Shown here: piece after piece, positions 12,503 through 25,200 of the stretch | How positions within the stretch are numbered: position 1 is the stretch's first letter | Layout: each line of letters opens with the position of its first letter | The notes under the pieces: model-generated | Databases searched by the model: none | What the model was told of the DNA's origin: nothing | Seen by the model: the letters and a program-made list of their open reading frames with translations, nothing else | Source of the DNA: Arenicola marina | Taxonomy: Eukaryota; Annelida; Polychaeta; Arenicolidae | DNA length: 64,000 nt | Assembly (NCBI GenBank): GCA_964019135.1 | Contig: OZ025260.1 | Span: 37,181,373-37,245,372 of the forward strand | Direction of reading: 5' to 3' | Program-made: the position numbers and the translations under genes

Positions 12503-13327
12503 TCGACAAGCGAATTATACTCATCTAGGATACTTCATCGAGACCAATCTTACTATACTACTGTAGGCGGCTGTAGTGATCGCCGAATCAGTTTATTCCA
12601 TCGCAGTAATTCACGGATATACGGTGTAGGGTGTGTTGCCATGGCAACTGGCGTTGTGCGCTGTTGATACGCCGGGGAGATAGGTAAGCATACTGCGAAA
12701 TCATCGACGGGTGTCTCATCGGAAATAATCGCCATGTAAACACACGTCGGAACCTGTGTTGCTTAATGTGTGTACACATTGATGAAAAACAATTCCGATT
12801 GCATTTGAGCCAATATTCAGAGCACTTGTCAAAGCAAACATCATAGCGTTCCGTGATGTTAACAATGGCACATTGCTCCAAAACAGTCGTATTGCTAGAT
12901 CTGTCCGAATGGCTAGTTCTGTATATCTAGAGCAACATTTACAGTCTGTTTTGCCTACGGTCAGGTAAATTTGTTTTAGTGTAACAATACTTGACATAAT
13001 TTTATGAAGAGTGGATATAACTAAATACGAAGTGTATTATGCAAGGCAGATGTAAAAAGCAAATATTTCGCAATTTCACCACCCTTAGTGCAGGTTAAGC
13101 GATACAATTGGCGCAACTGCATTACATAACTTTCTCTTCACCGAAAAGTACTGGCACCTTGAGCTACATAATGGGGAGCTGAACATTGTGTTCTTACCTA
13201 TACGGACAGATGTGGCATTACGACACATTTGGAGCGCCCACATAGGCCTACACAGGCTGTGTGTTTCACATTCCTGGCTGAGGAGCGGTAGTAAACAGAC
13301 TGTGACGTACCCACTGATTCCTCACGT
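12503..13327. other. Intergenic, no gene seen
   Basis: Short overlapping minus-strand open frames have no recognisable domain. A small run of cctagctacatt-like sequence begins at the right edge. Confidence 0.5.
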
Positions 13328-13452
13328 TTGGGCTTAGCTACATTATCAAATTTTTGTCCTAGCTACATTATAGAACTATAAGCCTAGCTACATTATCGAA
13401 CTATAGGCCTAGCTACATTACCAAACTATAGGCCTAGCTACATTATAGAACT
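13328..13452. repeat. 25-bp minisatellite, left part
   Basis: Units with cctagctacattatagaac, more diverged than the right-hand part. Continues after element copy A at 14028. Confidence 0.88.
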
Positions 13453-14027
13453 AATATGGATAGGTGCTACGTAAAAAATGCCAGCATATATTTATTAATT
13501 CAGATATTTCGAGGGGATACATGTGGATTAATATTCAAAATTAATCTCGCTTCGGCTTGCCATAAAGAATATCTTTGGTGGGATGACGAATGCCATGCAC
13601 ATGCTTGTCATATCATTCGGTTGCTTAAGAACTCCCATTGTGACGTCATGTTTATAACATTTTGACGTCACAACTACTCACTATGACAGCAGCCGATGGG
13701 CGGTCACCAAGAGCGCTCTGCTTGGCAAAAGACATTGTCATTTAGCCCGTCGCTTATAAATTAACTTTAATTTGAAGTATACATCCAGTGTTAACATTGA
13801 ATAATTTATTCGTCAATTTTGTGGGGCAGCTGATTTAATTATTAAAGACATGACATAATAGGCTTCGACCTCACTTTGCTTGAATACATTTATGTACAGC
13901 TGATATTTACTCCGAATCCGAAAACGTCTCATGGGGGCCGTTACGCGAAATGAAAGTTCTAAGCCTTTGCTTGAAATGGACTTTGAATACGCATGCATGT
14001 TACCTTAAGAGCTCGCTTGCGCTCGCC
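13453..14027 (+). mobile_element. Unclassified interspersed element, copy A (about 575 bp)
   Basis: Matches the reverse complement of 18077-18635 over its full length at high similarity by eye. It sits inside the 25-bp array, whose units resume immediately on both sides, so it moved in as a unit. Neither strand codes for more than about 70 residues. I see no long terminal inverted repeats and no poly-A tail. It contains an internal inverted repeat around gtgacgtca and gacgtcac near 13640-13670. Either a non-autonomous DNA element or a SINE of unknown type. Confidence 0.75.
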
Positions 14028-14345
14028 ATAAGCCTAGCTACATTATAGAACTATAAGCCTAGCTACATTATAGAACTATAGGCCTAGCTACATTATAGAA
14101 CTATAGGCCTAGCTACATTATAGAACTATAGGCCTAGCTACATTATAGAACTATAAGCCTAGCTACATTATAGAACTATAGGCCTAGCTACATTATAGAA
14201 CTATAGGCCTAGCTACATTATAGAACTATAGGCCTAGCTACATTATAGAACTATAAGCCTAGCTACATTATAGAACTATAAGCCTAGCTACATTATAGAA
14301 CTATAGGCCTAGCTACATTATAGAACTATAGGCTTAGCTACGATA
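14028..14345. repeat. 25-bp minisatellite, right part, about 13 copies
   Basis: Uniform units alternating between actataagcc and actataggcc variants. More homogeneous than the left part. Confidence 0.93.
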
Positions 14346-15089
14346 CTTAGTCATAGCTGTCTGTGTCGTTCGGAACAATCCACCCCCCCCCCCCCACCAC
14401 CTCCACACACCGCCTGCCCTCGTGATGTCCTAACAGGATATAACGCCAGATTGGGATATACGGGGCGGTGGGCGGAGTGTGGGGAGGGGGTGGGGGTGGC
14501 GGTTAGGGTGTGCAGGTGTCAGATAATGGTCGATGCAGCCCTGACACACCCCGCCTGCCTCGCTCTCCTTTCGCTTCACAGTGATTGTGGCAGACGCGTA
14601 TGATTTATTGGTAAAAAGGCCACAAGAGAGGCACCGTTCTGGCCTAACAACGTGTTCTTTCGATTATCGCAGGTGCGCTATACCTGTGTACTTTTTAAAT
14701 AAGAATAATAACACAAATATATCCCATCCATTGAACCGACTTCATGCGTTTCTCAGAGGCAAAAATACTGCGCGAGCAGCTTTTAAGACGCGCATTGTAA
14801 AAATTACCGCAGACACTCGAAGGGCGCCCCGTATAACTATGTAATAATACTGTATAGACCTATAGACCTGTATACATATGTACACCCGCACAGGGCCACT
14901 GTGCATGTGTCACACAGAGTGAGACCGGCATACGGGAGGCCTGCTGGTCCCGCGACCACATCTCACTGACTGACCTCGACAAGTAGTCCATACACACAAT
15001 GTGGCTATATATGTTATATGTATGTATAGCTGGTGTGATAAGCGGCCGCCATTGCAGGCTGGTTCCCGTCCGTTGTTATCTCGGTGTTG
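14346..15089. other. Intergenic, no gene seen
   Basis: C-run at 14381-14395, G-rich stretch at 14460-14510. The 87-codon frame at 14581 has no recognisable feature. Confidence 0.5.
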
Positions 15090-15262
15090 GTCTTGGCCAG
15101 ACAGGGGTCGAATTAACGCGGCCATTAAAACACAGGGACGTCCTAACTGAGAGGTCCGGCACTGAACCAATTGAGCTATGTGTCGCCACCAGGAATCGAC
15201 CCCAGCACCGCTGGCTTGGCGCCTGGAGATCGTAACCACTACACTATATAAACCATAAGAAC
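15090..15262 (-). mobile_element. Composite SINE with two tRNA-like heads
   Basis: On the minus strand a first tRNA-like unit has box A-like gtgtagtggttacgatc and box B-like ggtcgattcctgg. It is followed directly by a second with box A-like tagctcaattggttcagtgc and box B-like aattcgacccc. Two pol III promoter pairs in a row suggest a dimeric tRNA-derived SINE. Box-level matches only. No poly-A tail or target duplication established. Confidence 0.5.
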
Positions 15263-16134
15263 ATACGGACATTATTTCCATTCAAAACATATTGGATTTT
15301 GTTTCTATGGGAAAATATAGCAGTGAGTGTAACAATATTAGGCCTATTAAAGCTACACTTAGATTGAACGGTATTCGTTCCACCACAGCTATGAACTCTA
15401 CGAGAGAACCCAAATCCGTTCTCGAGGTTAAATCGGTTCTCATAAGCTTAGGGTTGCACACAAAATGGTTGTGGACTCTCTCTATGCAATGTTTGCATAG
15501 CGTGGATGCATTTTAAGCTAAGCTTGGTGGATGCCTGGGTACCCACGTAAGGCGGAATGTGTGGTATAGTCTGGCCTGGAGGGGGCGGGGGCGGGGTGGT
15601 GGCCATACAGAAGTCCAGACAACTCAAATATAACCGCATGGCCTCTGTACAGAGCCCGTTATGCTCCAGCTTGGGCGGCCACACCACAGGGCTCTGTCGA
15701 CATATTCCCCTCCTCTGTTCGGTAATTAGTTGAGCATCTCGCTCTGCATGGGCGTATCCGCCATATTGGCAAAATCCGGATTGGTTTCCCTTGCTTTTCT
15801 TTTTTCTTCTTTTTTTCATTCCGCTTTGACTACAAACATATGTGGGGATTGCCGTCTGAGTAGCAATTAAGTCATAAATGTCTATCTCTGCCGCTGAAAC
15901 CGGCAGCCATTAACACTGCCCCCCCCCCTCCCTCCCCCCCCCCACGCACACACCCTATACGTCCCTTCACTCGCCCCACCCCCTACCCTACAGGCCCAGG
16001 ACTCGGCCTGGTGGCGGGCGGGCTGTCTGCGACCGGACGTCGCTCAAGGCTTTAAATGATCCAGAATAGGATGTTGCGGGTGAAGGCCTACGGGATTGAA
16101 CAGCGGCCCTATGGCGTCTAGATCAGGAGCCTCC
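15263..16134. other. Intergenic, no gene seen
   Basis: Contains T/C-rich stretch near 15800-15815 and C-runs at 15920-15945. Open frames lack recognisable domains. Confidence 0.5.
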
Positions 16135-17462
16135 TGAATGGGTGCATCTGGACTGGGACTCTGGTTCGGGAGTCTGGACTGGGAGTCTCTGGTCTGGGTA
16201 CCTCTGGACTGAAGATTTTGGGCTTAAGGTGTCTGGACTGCGAGTACCTGCAACTGAAGCCTCTGGACGTGTGGTCTCTGGACTGGGAGTCTCTGGACTG
16301 GGAGTCTGGACTGGGAGTCGCTGGACTGCGAATCTCTGGACTGGGAGTCTCTGGACTGGGAGTCTGTGGACTTGAAGTCTCTGGACTCGGAGTCTCTGGA
16401 CTCGGAGTCTCTGGACTAGGAGTCTCTGGACTGGGAGTCTCTGGACTGGGAGTCTCTGGACTGGGAGTCTCTGGACTGGGAGTCTCTAGACTGGGAGTCT
16501 CTGGACCGGGAGTCTGTGGACTGGGAGTCTCTGGACTGGGAGTCTGGACTGGTAGTCTCTGGACTAGGAGTCTCTGGACTGGGAGTCTCTGGAATGGGAG
16601 TCTCCGGACTGAGAGTCTCTGGACTGGGAGTCTCTGGAATGGGAGTCTCTGGACTGAGAGTCTCTGGACTGGGAGTCTCTGGAATGGGAGTCTCTGGACT
16701 GAGCGTCTCTGGACTGGGAGTCTCTGGACTGGGAGTCTCTGGACTGAGAGTCTCTGGACTGGGAGTCTCGGGACTGAGAGTCTCTGGACTGGGAGTCTCT
16801 GGACTGCAAGTTTTTGGACTGGGAATCTCTGGACTGGGAGTCTCTGGACTGGGAGTCTGTGGACTGGAAGTCTCTGGACTGGGAGTTTCTGGACTAGGAG
16901 TCTGGACTGGGAGTCTCTGGACTGGGAGTCTCTGGACTGGGAGTCTCTGGACTGGGAGTCTCTGGACTGGGAGTCTCTGGACTGAGAGTCTCTAGACTGG
17001 GAGTCTCTGGACCGGGAGTCTCTGGACTGGGAGTCTCTGGACTGGGAGTCTGGACTGGTAGTCTCTGGACTAGGAGTCTCTGGACTGGGAGTCTCTGGAA
17101 TGGGAGTCTCTGGACTGAGAGTCTCTGGACTGGGAGTCTCTGGAATGGGAGTCTCTGGACTGAGAGTCTCTGGACTGGGAGTCTCTGGACTGGGAGTCTC
17201 TGGACTGGGAGTCTCTGGACTGAGAGTCTCTGGACTGGGAGTCTCTGGAATGGGAGTCTCTGGACTGAGAGTCTCTGGACTGGGAGTCTCTGGAATGGGA
17301 GTCTCTGGACTGAGCGTCTCTGGACTGGGAGTCTCTGGACTGGGAGTCTCTGGACTGAGAGTCTCTGGACTGGGAGTCTCGGGACTGAGAGTCTCTGGAC
17401 TGGGAGTCTCTGGACTGCGAGTTTTTGGACTGGGAGTCTCTGGACTGGGAGTCTCTGGACTC
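16135..17462. repeat. 15-bp minisatellite with higher-order duplication
   Basis: Units of ctggactgggagtct, about 88 copies, open in several frames because 15 is a multiple of three (coding-like strings such as LGVSG or SPETP are artefacts). Marker variants (gactggtagtc, gaatgggag, gactgagcgtc, cgggactgag) recur in the same order in the blocks at about 16550-16860 and 17050-17430, offset about 500 bp, so a large segment was duplicated. Confidence 0.96.
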
Positions 17463-18076
17463 AACAATATTCTCAATGCACGTATAAATCAGACAACAGG
17501 GAACCCTTGATATTCTCCACACATAACATCATGTAACATTTTACATCCCGAAAGTCCCTTGACGTCATAACTTTTTCGTAACTAGTTCGTAGTGCTGTTG
17601 ATCATAACAATAATTACCGAAACGTTGGCACATTCCTCATTCTGCAAAAACAGTTTGGCGTCGCAAAAACATTTCTTGTCTGTTATCATTAAATACTTGC
17701 CTAGTGCTTACCACAAAGTACTTGCTTAGGACTAAGTATGGCTGATGGATACTGCACCTGACGTTACTCATTACTAGAGTGCAATGTCGCAAGAAATTGA
17801 TTTGCGCTGGTAGCAAAAGAACATGTCGCTTGATCTAAGTTCTAGCAATAAATGGGTCTTCCATGAACATTTGTATTTCTGTCCTGCCTCACGTTTATTC
17901 CTCACCTGGATTACGACTTCAGAATTATTTTTGTGGTGGTGGGGGGGTGGGGGCTTGAGAGGTTGACGGGAGATCCGGGCTGAGCCAACAAGGTAAGGGT
18001 TCTACCTTGGACAGTTTGTATGTATGTGTGGGGCGGGGCGTGGACTGAACAACTGAACAACGGGTAGGGGGACTAA
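17463..18076. other. Intergenic, no gene seen
   Basis: No array, tRNA fold or coding feature recognised. G-rich stretch near 17937-17952. Confidence 0.5.
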
Positions 18077-18635
18077 TAGCGAGCGCAAGCGAGCTCTTAA
18101 GGTAACATGCATGCATATTCAAAGTCCGTTTCAAGCATGAACTTACGACTTTCATTTCGCGTAACAGCCCCCATGAGACGTTTTCGGATTCGGAGTAAAT
18201 ATCAGCTGTACGTAAATATATTCAAGCAAAGAGAGGCCGAAGCCTATTATGTCATGTATTTCATAATTAAATCAGCTGCCCCAAAAAGTTAACCAATAAA
18301 TTATTCAATGTTAACAATGGATGTATATTTCAAGTTAATTTATAAGCGACGCGCTAAATGTCTATTGCCAAGCAGAGCGCTCTTGGTGACAGCCCATCGG
18401 CTTCTGTCATAGTGAGTAGTTGTGACGTCAAAATGTTATAAACATGACGTCACAATGGGAGTTCCTAAGCAACGGAATGAGAAGCACGTGCATGGTATAC
18501 GTCATCCCGCCAAAGATATTCTTTATGGCAAACCGATGTGAGATTAATTTTGAATACTAATCTAGATGTATCCCCTCGGAATATCTGAATTAATAAATAT
18601 ACGCTCGCATTTATTAGGTAGCACCTATCCATATT
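18077..18635 (-). mobile_element. Unclassified interspersed element, copy B (about 559 bp)
   Basis: Inverted partner of copy A at 13453-14027. It begins with gcgagcgcaagcgagctctt and ends with ggtagcacctatccatat. It lies about 270 bp upstream of the host gene's start codon, so it could contribute upstream regulatory sequence. It carries two tgacgtca-type CRE-like sites in an inverted arrangement. Differences from copy A are scattered substitutions and small indels. Confidence 0.75.
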
Positions 18636-18908
18636 ACAAATGTATGACGTTTATCGATGTGTGTGTGGAGGGATCTGTCACTCCGGTGACATTGTTCATC
18701 TCCATACAATCCTCAAGATCAGGTTTTCACTGCATGCATCCCATGGCGGTAGAACCCCACAAACACTCGCCTTCCAGAACATACAAAACACAAACACTGC
18801 ATATCTTCCCCGTGCCCCATGCAATGTGACCACCAATTAATGGTCTCTTCCTCTCCCTCCGTGCAGCGCCGGCCGCTCTCATTGGCCAGCCCCAGCAGAC
18901 CATTCAAG
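18636..18908 (+). promoter_or_regulatory. Upstream region of the host gene: promoter or 3' splice site, unresolved
   Basis: Two readings compete. (1) Core promoter: an inverted CCAAT box (attgg at 18881) lies just before caagatggcgg at the start codon, the YY1-type element often found at transcription starts. (2) Internal exon: a pyrimidine tract followed by gtgcag at 18861-18866 is a good 3' splice site, so an upstream exon may exist. The frame is open upstream of the ATG, which does not decide between them. No TATA box was seen. Confidence 0.4.
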
Positions 18909-19204
18909 ATGGCGGACAGGAAACGGGAGTCGGTGGGCGAACGGAAGCTCATCATCGGCGTCCCGGTGTTGCCTGGGTTACCGCTCCAGATGGAGACGAC
19001 GATCCGGGACTCTGACGCGGACTCGGTGTCCAGTCTGCCGGCCGAGGACAGCCTGGTCAGTCCCTTCGGCACGATGATGATCCCGGCCGCCCCCAGTCCC
19101 TCTGGCGGCGGCGGCCCGAACCCCCCGACGTGGAAACTGAAACACATGGATTTCGTTCCTGGTCTGGTCAAGAGCAAGAAGGAAGAAGACTACGAACTGT
19201 TCTC
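18909..19204 (+). CDS. Host gene exon 1 (residues 1-99)
   Basis: Starts ATGGCGGACAGG (MADRK). It encodes a low-complexity N-terminus with a GGGGP stretch and acidic/Ser patches, then KKEEDYELFS, which begins module 1. Donor is ttctc|gtgagt, phase 2. Confidence 0.85.
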
Positions 19205-22200
19205 GTGAGTACAAAGGAAAATGTGGATATAAATACTAATAGAAAGAAGAAACGCACCACTTGTTATTGATGTTATATCTTAATAACAGAGGGACGCTGA
19301 CATAAACATATAATAACATACGTACAGACTCAGTCAAAGGAAATAATAATTTCAAATGACAGAATTTCAAAATTGAAAGTTGTTTACACTAGATGTTCAA
19401 ATCTTATAGTGCTTGAATAATCATATATATGCAAAAATAAACGTTGTGCGTTTATTTGTTCCATGAGAACAGTATAGTAATGATGCCTGTGTGGTTATAT
19501 GGATTAGTATTTCGTGCCCCCCCCTCCCCTCCCCTCCCCCTCCCTATCTTGACGCCTCCTCCTAGGTCATGGGTTCGAACCCTGGCACCATGCAATTTGT
19601 CCCAGCAGGTTTCTTGGTTAGCTTCATTTGCACAAAAGTGGTTTAAAACACCCAAGATCCCACTTCATTTGCCCTCCCCTGCCACCCCTGGTCACACCAC
19701 TGTTCCCTCGTGAGTAACGCAGGTCAATTTGTACCAATGTTGTACAAGAATTACGGGAACAAAGACCCATACAGCCATCTCTCGGCCTCTGCTTTTTCAC
19801 AGCTCCTTTTTGCTTCATAGCCTTTAATATATTCAAAATACAGGCTCCCCACGTCTCTCCAACGCAATCTAATTTAACCCCTCCTTGCCCCCCCCCCCCG
19901 CCCCCCTTCCGCCTCACACGGAGGATAAAACACGGAGGGTAAAAGGCAAATATATAATGTACAAAAAAAACCGCTTGATCAAGACTGTCGGCACATGCCC
20001 CTCCTCTCTTCGGTAATAAGTTTTCTATTTTTCTGTTCTTTGTATTTTTATTATCTTGGCGGGAATGTTCAATTCTCCCTAATCGGTGAGACGGTGATAA
20101 CACCCAAGGAGACGCCTCTTATACCGCGTCGAAGGTTGTGTGTCCTTCCTGGTTAGCCATGTCGCCTTTGGTGACTCATGACTTGTGGCCATGTCAGCAT
20201 AGAGAGTGAGGCGATGATATGACTAACAAAATCTCGCCACTCGTTGCGAGCAAAGCAAAATGACGTCACCTTATGACGTCATTCAAGGAGCGCGTTATGA
20301 CCTAAAAATAGTTTTTCTGAAAGTGGTCGTAAGGACGTGAAAACGTCATTTTCGCACCGTCACAACTAGTGATATCCTGGGGTCCGCCTGATGACTTATT
20401 AAGTAAATGTTTGTAGCTTATCATCATGAGTAGGTTTGCTTATCACAGGAACCATGCGGAGACATATGTGTCACTTATCCCCTCACAGACCACAAGGTGG
20501 TGCTCGTTCTGGTCGTTATCAATCGGATCTTTCAGAGTGACTAAGATAAAAAGCAAATAGTTACATTTGTTTACCCTACCGGCTGGCCCTCCCACAAAAT
20601 GCCCTACTGCTATAGGTCGCTATAGGTACTGCTATAAGTATCTCTTGTTGTAGTTGTGTCTACTACTGTAACACTAGCATTCCTTCTTACTGTAGCAGTT
20701 CCTTCTAATGTGGCAGTGTCTCCCACACATTTGCATAGTGTTAGCACATCCCATTAGTCATTTCTACTGTACCAGCTCTATCTACTTAGCACATTCCATT
20801 AGTATCCAACTGTAGCACACCCCGCTACTATAGAAGTCCCTCCTACTGTAGCACACCCCGCCATTATAGAAGTCCCTCCTACTGTAGCACACCCCGCCAC
20901 TATAGAAGTCCCTCCTACTGTAGCAAACCCCGCCCCTATAGAAGTCACTCCTACTGTAGCACACCCCGCCACTATAGAAGTCCCTCCTACTGTAGCACAC
21001 CCCGCCACTATAGAAGTCCCTTCTACTGTAGCACACCCCGCCACTATAGAAGTCCCTCCTACTGTAGCACACCCCGCCACTATATAAGTCCCTCCTACTG
21101 TAGCACACCCCGCCACTATAGAAGTCCCTCCTACTGTAGCACACCCCGCCACTATAGAAGTCCCTCCTACTGTAGCACACCCCGCCACTATAGAAGTTCC
21201 TCCTACTGTAGCACACCCCGCCACTATAGAAGTCCCTCCAACTGTAGCACACCGCGCCACTATAGAAGTCCCTCCTACTGTAGCACACCCCGCCACTATA
21301 GAAGTCCCTCCAACTGTTGCACACCCCGCCACTATAGAAGTCCCTCCTACTGTAGCACACCCCGCCACTATAGAAGTCCCTCCTACTGTAGCACACCCCG
21401 CCACTATAGAAGTCCCTCCTACTGTAGCACACCCCGCCACTATAGAAGTCCCTCCAACTGTAGCACACCCCGCCACTATAGAAGTCCCTCCTACTGTAGC
21501 ACACCCCGCCACTATAGAAGTCCCTCCAACTGTAGCACACCCCGCCACTATAGAAGTCCCTCCAACTGTAGCACACCCCGCCACTATAGAAGTCCCTCCT
21601 ACTGTAGCACACCCCGCCACTATAGAAGTCCCTCCAACTGTAGCACACCCCGCCACTATAGAAGACCCTCCTACTGTAGCACACCCCGCCACTATAGAAG
21701 TCCCTCCTACTGTAGCACACCCCGCCACTATAGAAGTCCCTCCAACTGTAGCACACCCCGCCACTATAGAAGTCCCTCCTACTGTAGCACACCCCGCCTC
21801 TATAGAAGTCCCTCCAACTGTAGCACACCCCGCCACTATAGAAGTCCCTCCTACTGTAGCACACCCCGCCACTATAGAAGTCACTCCTACTGTAGCACAC
21901 CCCGCCACTTTAGAAGTCCCTCATACTGTAGCACACCCCGCCACTATAGAAGTCCCTCCTACTGTAGCACACCCCACCACTATAGAAGTCCCTCCTACTG
22001 TAGCACACCCCGCCATTATAGAAGTCCCTCCAACTGTAGCACACCCCGCCACTATAGAAGTCCCTCCTACTGTAGCACACCCCGCCACTATAGAAGTCCC
22101 TCCTACTGTAGCACACCCCGCCACTATAGAAGTCACTCCTACTGTAGCACACCCCGCTACTATAGAAGTCCCTCCAACTGTAGCACACCCCGCCACTATA

Positions 22201-25200
22201 GAAGTCCTTCCAACTGTAGCACACCCGCCACTATAGAAGTCATTCCAACTGTAGCACACCCCGCCACTATAGAAGTCACTCCTACTGTAGCACACCCCGC
22301 CACTATAGAAGTCCCTCCTACTGTAGCACACCCCGCCACTATAGAAGTCCCTCCTACTGTAGCACACCCCGCCACTATAGAAGTCCCTCCTACTGTAGCA
22401 CACCCCGCCACTTTAGAAGTTCCTCCTACTGTAGCACACCCCGCCACTACAGAAGTCACTCCAACTGTAGCACACCCCGCCACTATAAAAGTCACTCCTA
22501 CTGTAGCACACCCCGCCACTTTAGAAGTCCCTCCTACTGTAGCACACCCCGCCACTATAGAAGTCCCTCCTACTGTAGCACACCCCGCCACTATAGAAGT
22601 CCCTCCTACTGTAGCACACCCCGCCACTATAGAAGTCCCTCCAACTGTAGCACACCCCGCCACTATAGAAGTCCCTCCTACTGTAGCACACCCCGCCTCT
22701 ATAGAAGTCCCTCCAACTGTAGCACACCCCGCCACTATAGAAGTCCCTCCTACTGTAGCACACCCCGCCACTATAGAAGTCACTCCTACTGTAGCACACC
22801 CCGCCACTTTAGAAGTCCCTCATACTGTAGCACACCCCGCCACTATAGAAGTCCCTCCTACTGTAGCACACCCCACCACTATAGAAGTCCCTCCTACTGT
22901 AGCACACCCCGCCATTATAGAAGTCCCTCCAACTGTAGCACACCCCGCCACTATAGAAGTCCCTCCTACTGTAGCACACCCCGCCACTATAGAAGTCCCT
23001 CCTACTGTAGCACACCCCGCCACTATAGAAGTCACTCCTACTGTAGCACACCCCGCTACTATAGAAGTCCCTCCAACTGTAGCACACCCCGCCACTATAG
23101 AAGTCCTTCCAACTGTAGCACACCCGCCACTATAGAAGTCATTCCAACTGTAGCACACCCCGCCACTATAGAAGTCATTCCTACTGTAGCACACCCCGCC
23201 ACTATAGAAGTCCCTCCTACTGTAGCACACCCCGCCACTATAGAAGTCCCTCCTACTGTAGCACACCCCGCCACTATAGAAGTCCCTCCTACTGTAGCAC
23301 ACCCCGCCACTTTAGAAGTTCCTCCTACTGTAGCACACCCCGCCACTACAGAAGTCACTCCAACTGTAGCACACCCCGCCACTATAGAAGTCACTCCTAC
23401 TGTAGCACACCCCGCCACTTTAGAAGTCCCTCCTACTGTAGCACACCCCGCCACTATAGAAGTCCCTCCAACTGTAGCACAGCCCGCCACTATAGAAGTC
23501 CCTCCTTCTGTAGCACACCCCGCCACTATAGAAGTCCCTCCTACTGTAGCACACCCCGCCACTATAGAAGTCCCTCCTACTGTAGCACACCCCGCCACTA
23601 TAGAAGTCCCTCCTACTGTAGCACACCCCGCCACTATAGAAGTCCCTCCTACTGTAGCACACCCCGCCACTATAGAAGTCCCTCCAACTGTAGCACACCC
23701 CGCCACTATAGAAGTCCCTCCTACTGTAGCACACCCCGCCACTATAGAAGTCCCTCCTACTGTAGCACACCCCGCCACTATAGAAGTCCCTCCTACTGTA
23801 GCACACCCCGCCACTTTAGAAGTCCCTCCTACTGTAGCACACCCCGCCACTATAGAAGTCACTCCTACTGTAGCACACCCCGCCACTATAGAAGTCCCTC
23901 CTACTGTAGCACACCCCGCCACTATAGAAGTCCCTCCTACTGTAGCACACCCCGCCACTATAGAAGTCCCTCCTACTGTAGCACACCCCGCCACTATAGA
24001 AGTCCCTCCTACTGTAGCACACCCCGCCACTTTAGAAGTCCCTCCTACTGTAGCACACCCCGCCACTATAGAAGTCCCTCCAACTGTAGCACACCCCGCC
24101 ACTATAGAAGTCCCTCCAACTGTAGCACACCCCGCCACTATAGAAGTCCCTCCTACTGTAGCACACCCCGCTACTATAGAAGTCCCTCCAACTGTAGCAC
24201 ACCCCGCCACTCTGGAAGTTCCTCCTACTGTAGCACACCCCGCCACTATAGAAGTCCCTCCTACTGTAGCACACCCCGCCTCTATAGAAGTTCCTCCAAC
24301 TGTAGCACACCCCGCCACTATAGAAGTCCCTCTTACTGTAGCACACCCCGCCACTATAGAAGTCCCTCCTACTGTAGCACACCCCGCCTCTATAGAAGTC
24401 CCTCCAACTGTAGCACACCCCGCCACTATAGAAGGCCCTTCCTACTGTAGCACACCCCGCCACTATAGAAGTCCCTCCTACTGTAGCACACCCCGCCACT
24501 ATAGAAGTCCCTCCAACTGTAGCACACCCCGCCACTATAGAAGTCCCTCCTACTGTAGCACACCCCGCCACTATATAAGTCCCTCCTTCTGTAGCACACC
24601 CCGCCACTATAGAAGTCCCTCCTACTGTAGCACACCCCGCCACTATAGAAGTCCCTCCTACTGTAGCACACCCCGCCACTATAGAAGTCCCTCCTACTGT
24701 AGCACACCCCGCCACTATTTTTTTTTTTTTTTTTTTTTTTTTTTATTTTAAAATAAAAGTGCGGTACATAGGTACATCAAGTCCAATTGACTTATTCACA
24801 ACAACAATAAAATATGATGAAGAAAGAAAAGACATTGTTTACGTCAATGCAATATTTAGTTTCTCAAGCCAGTTACATATATTTTTAATTTTTGTTACCC
24901 TGGTTACCCTGTATATGTTAATTTTTTGTGTTAATTCAGCCAGAAATAATTTATTAATATCGGAGTGAACACATCTAGTTTCTCTTTGGTTAAGTATCAG
25001 TTAGATTTTGTATATTATATAGCTGCATACAGTTATTCCAAAGTTATCTATATAGCTGTTGCAACCAGTTACGATGTCGGCTGGTGTAACAGTTCTACAC
25101 ATTACGAATGAAACAGCTTTCCAAATGTTATTGATATAATCACACCAGAATAACATGTGAGGTATGGTATGAGAATCGCGACAGTAAGGACAATAGTCAT

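Noticed and set aside
16118-17522. SPETP/SRDSQ and LGVSG repeat proteins
   Set aside because: The 15-bp unit is open in most frames on both strands; no flanking gene structure.
20782-24715. Long minus-strand frames of YSRRDFYSGGVC and ATVGGTSIVAGC type
   Set aside because: They follow from the 36-bp period without stop codons. Array sits in intron 1 and carries no splice signals of its own.
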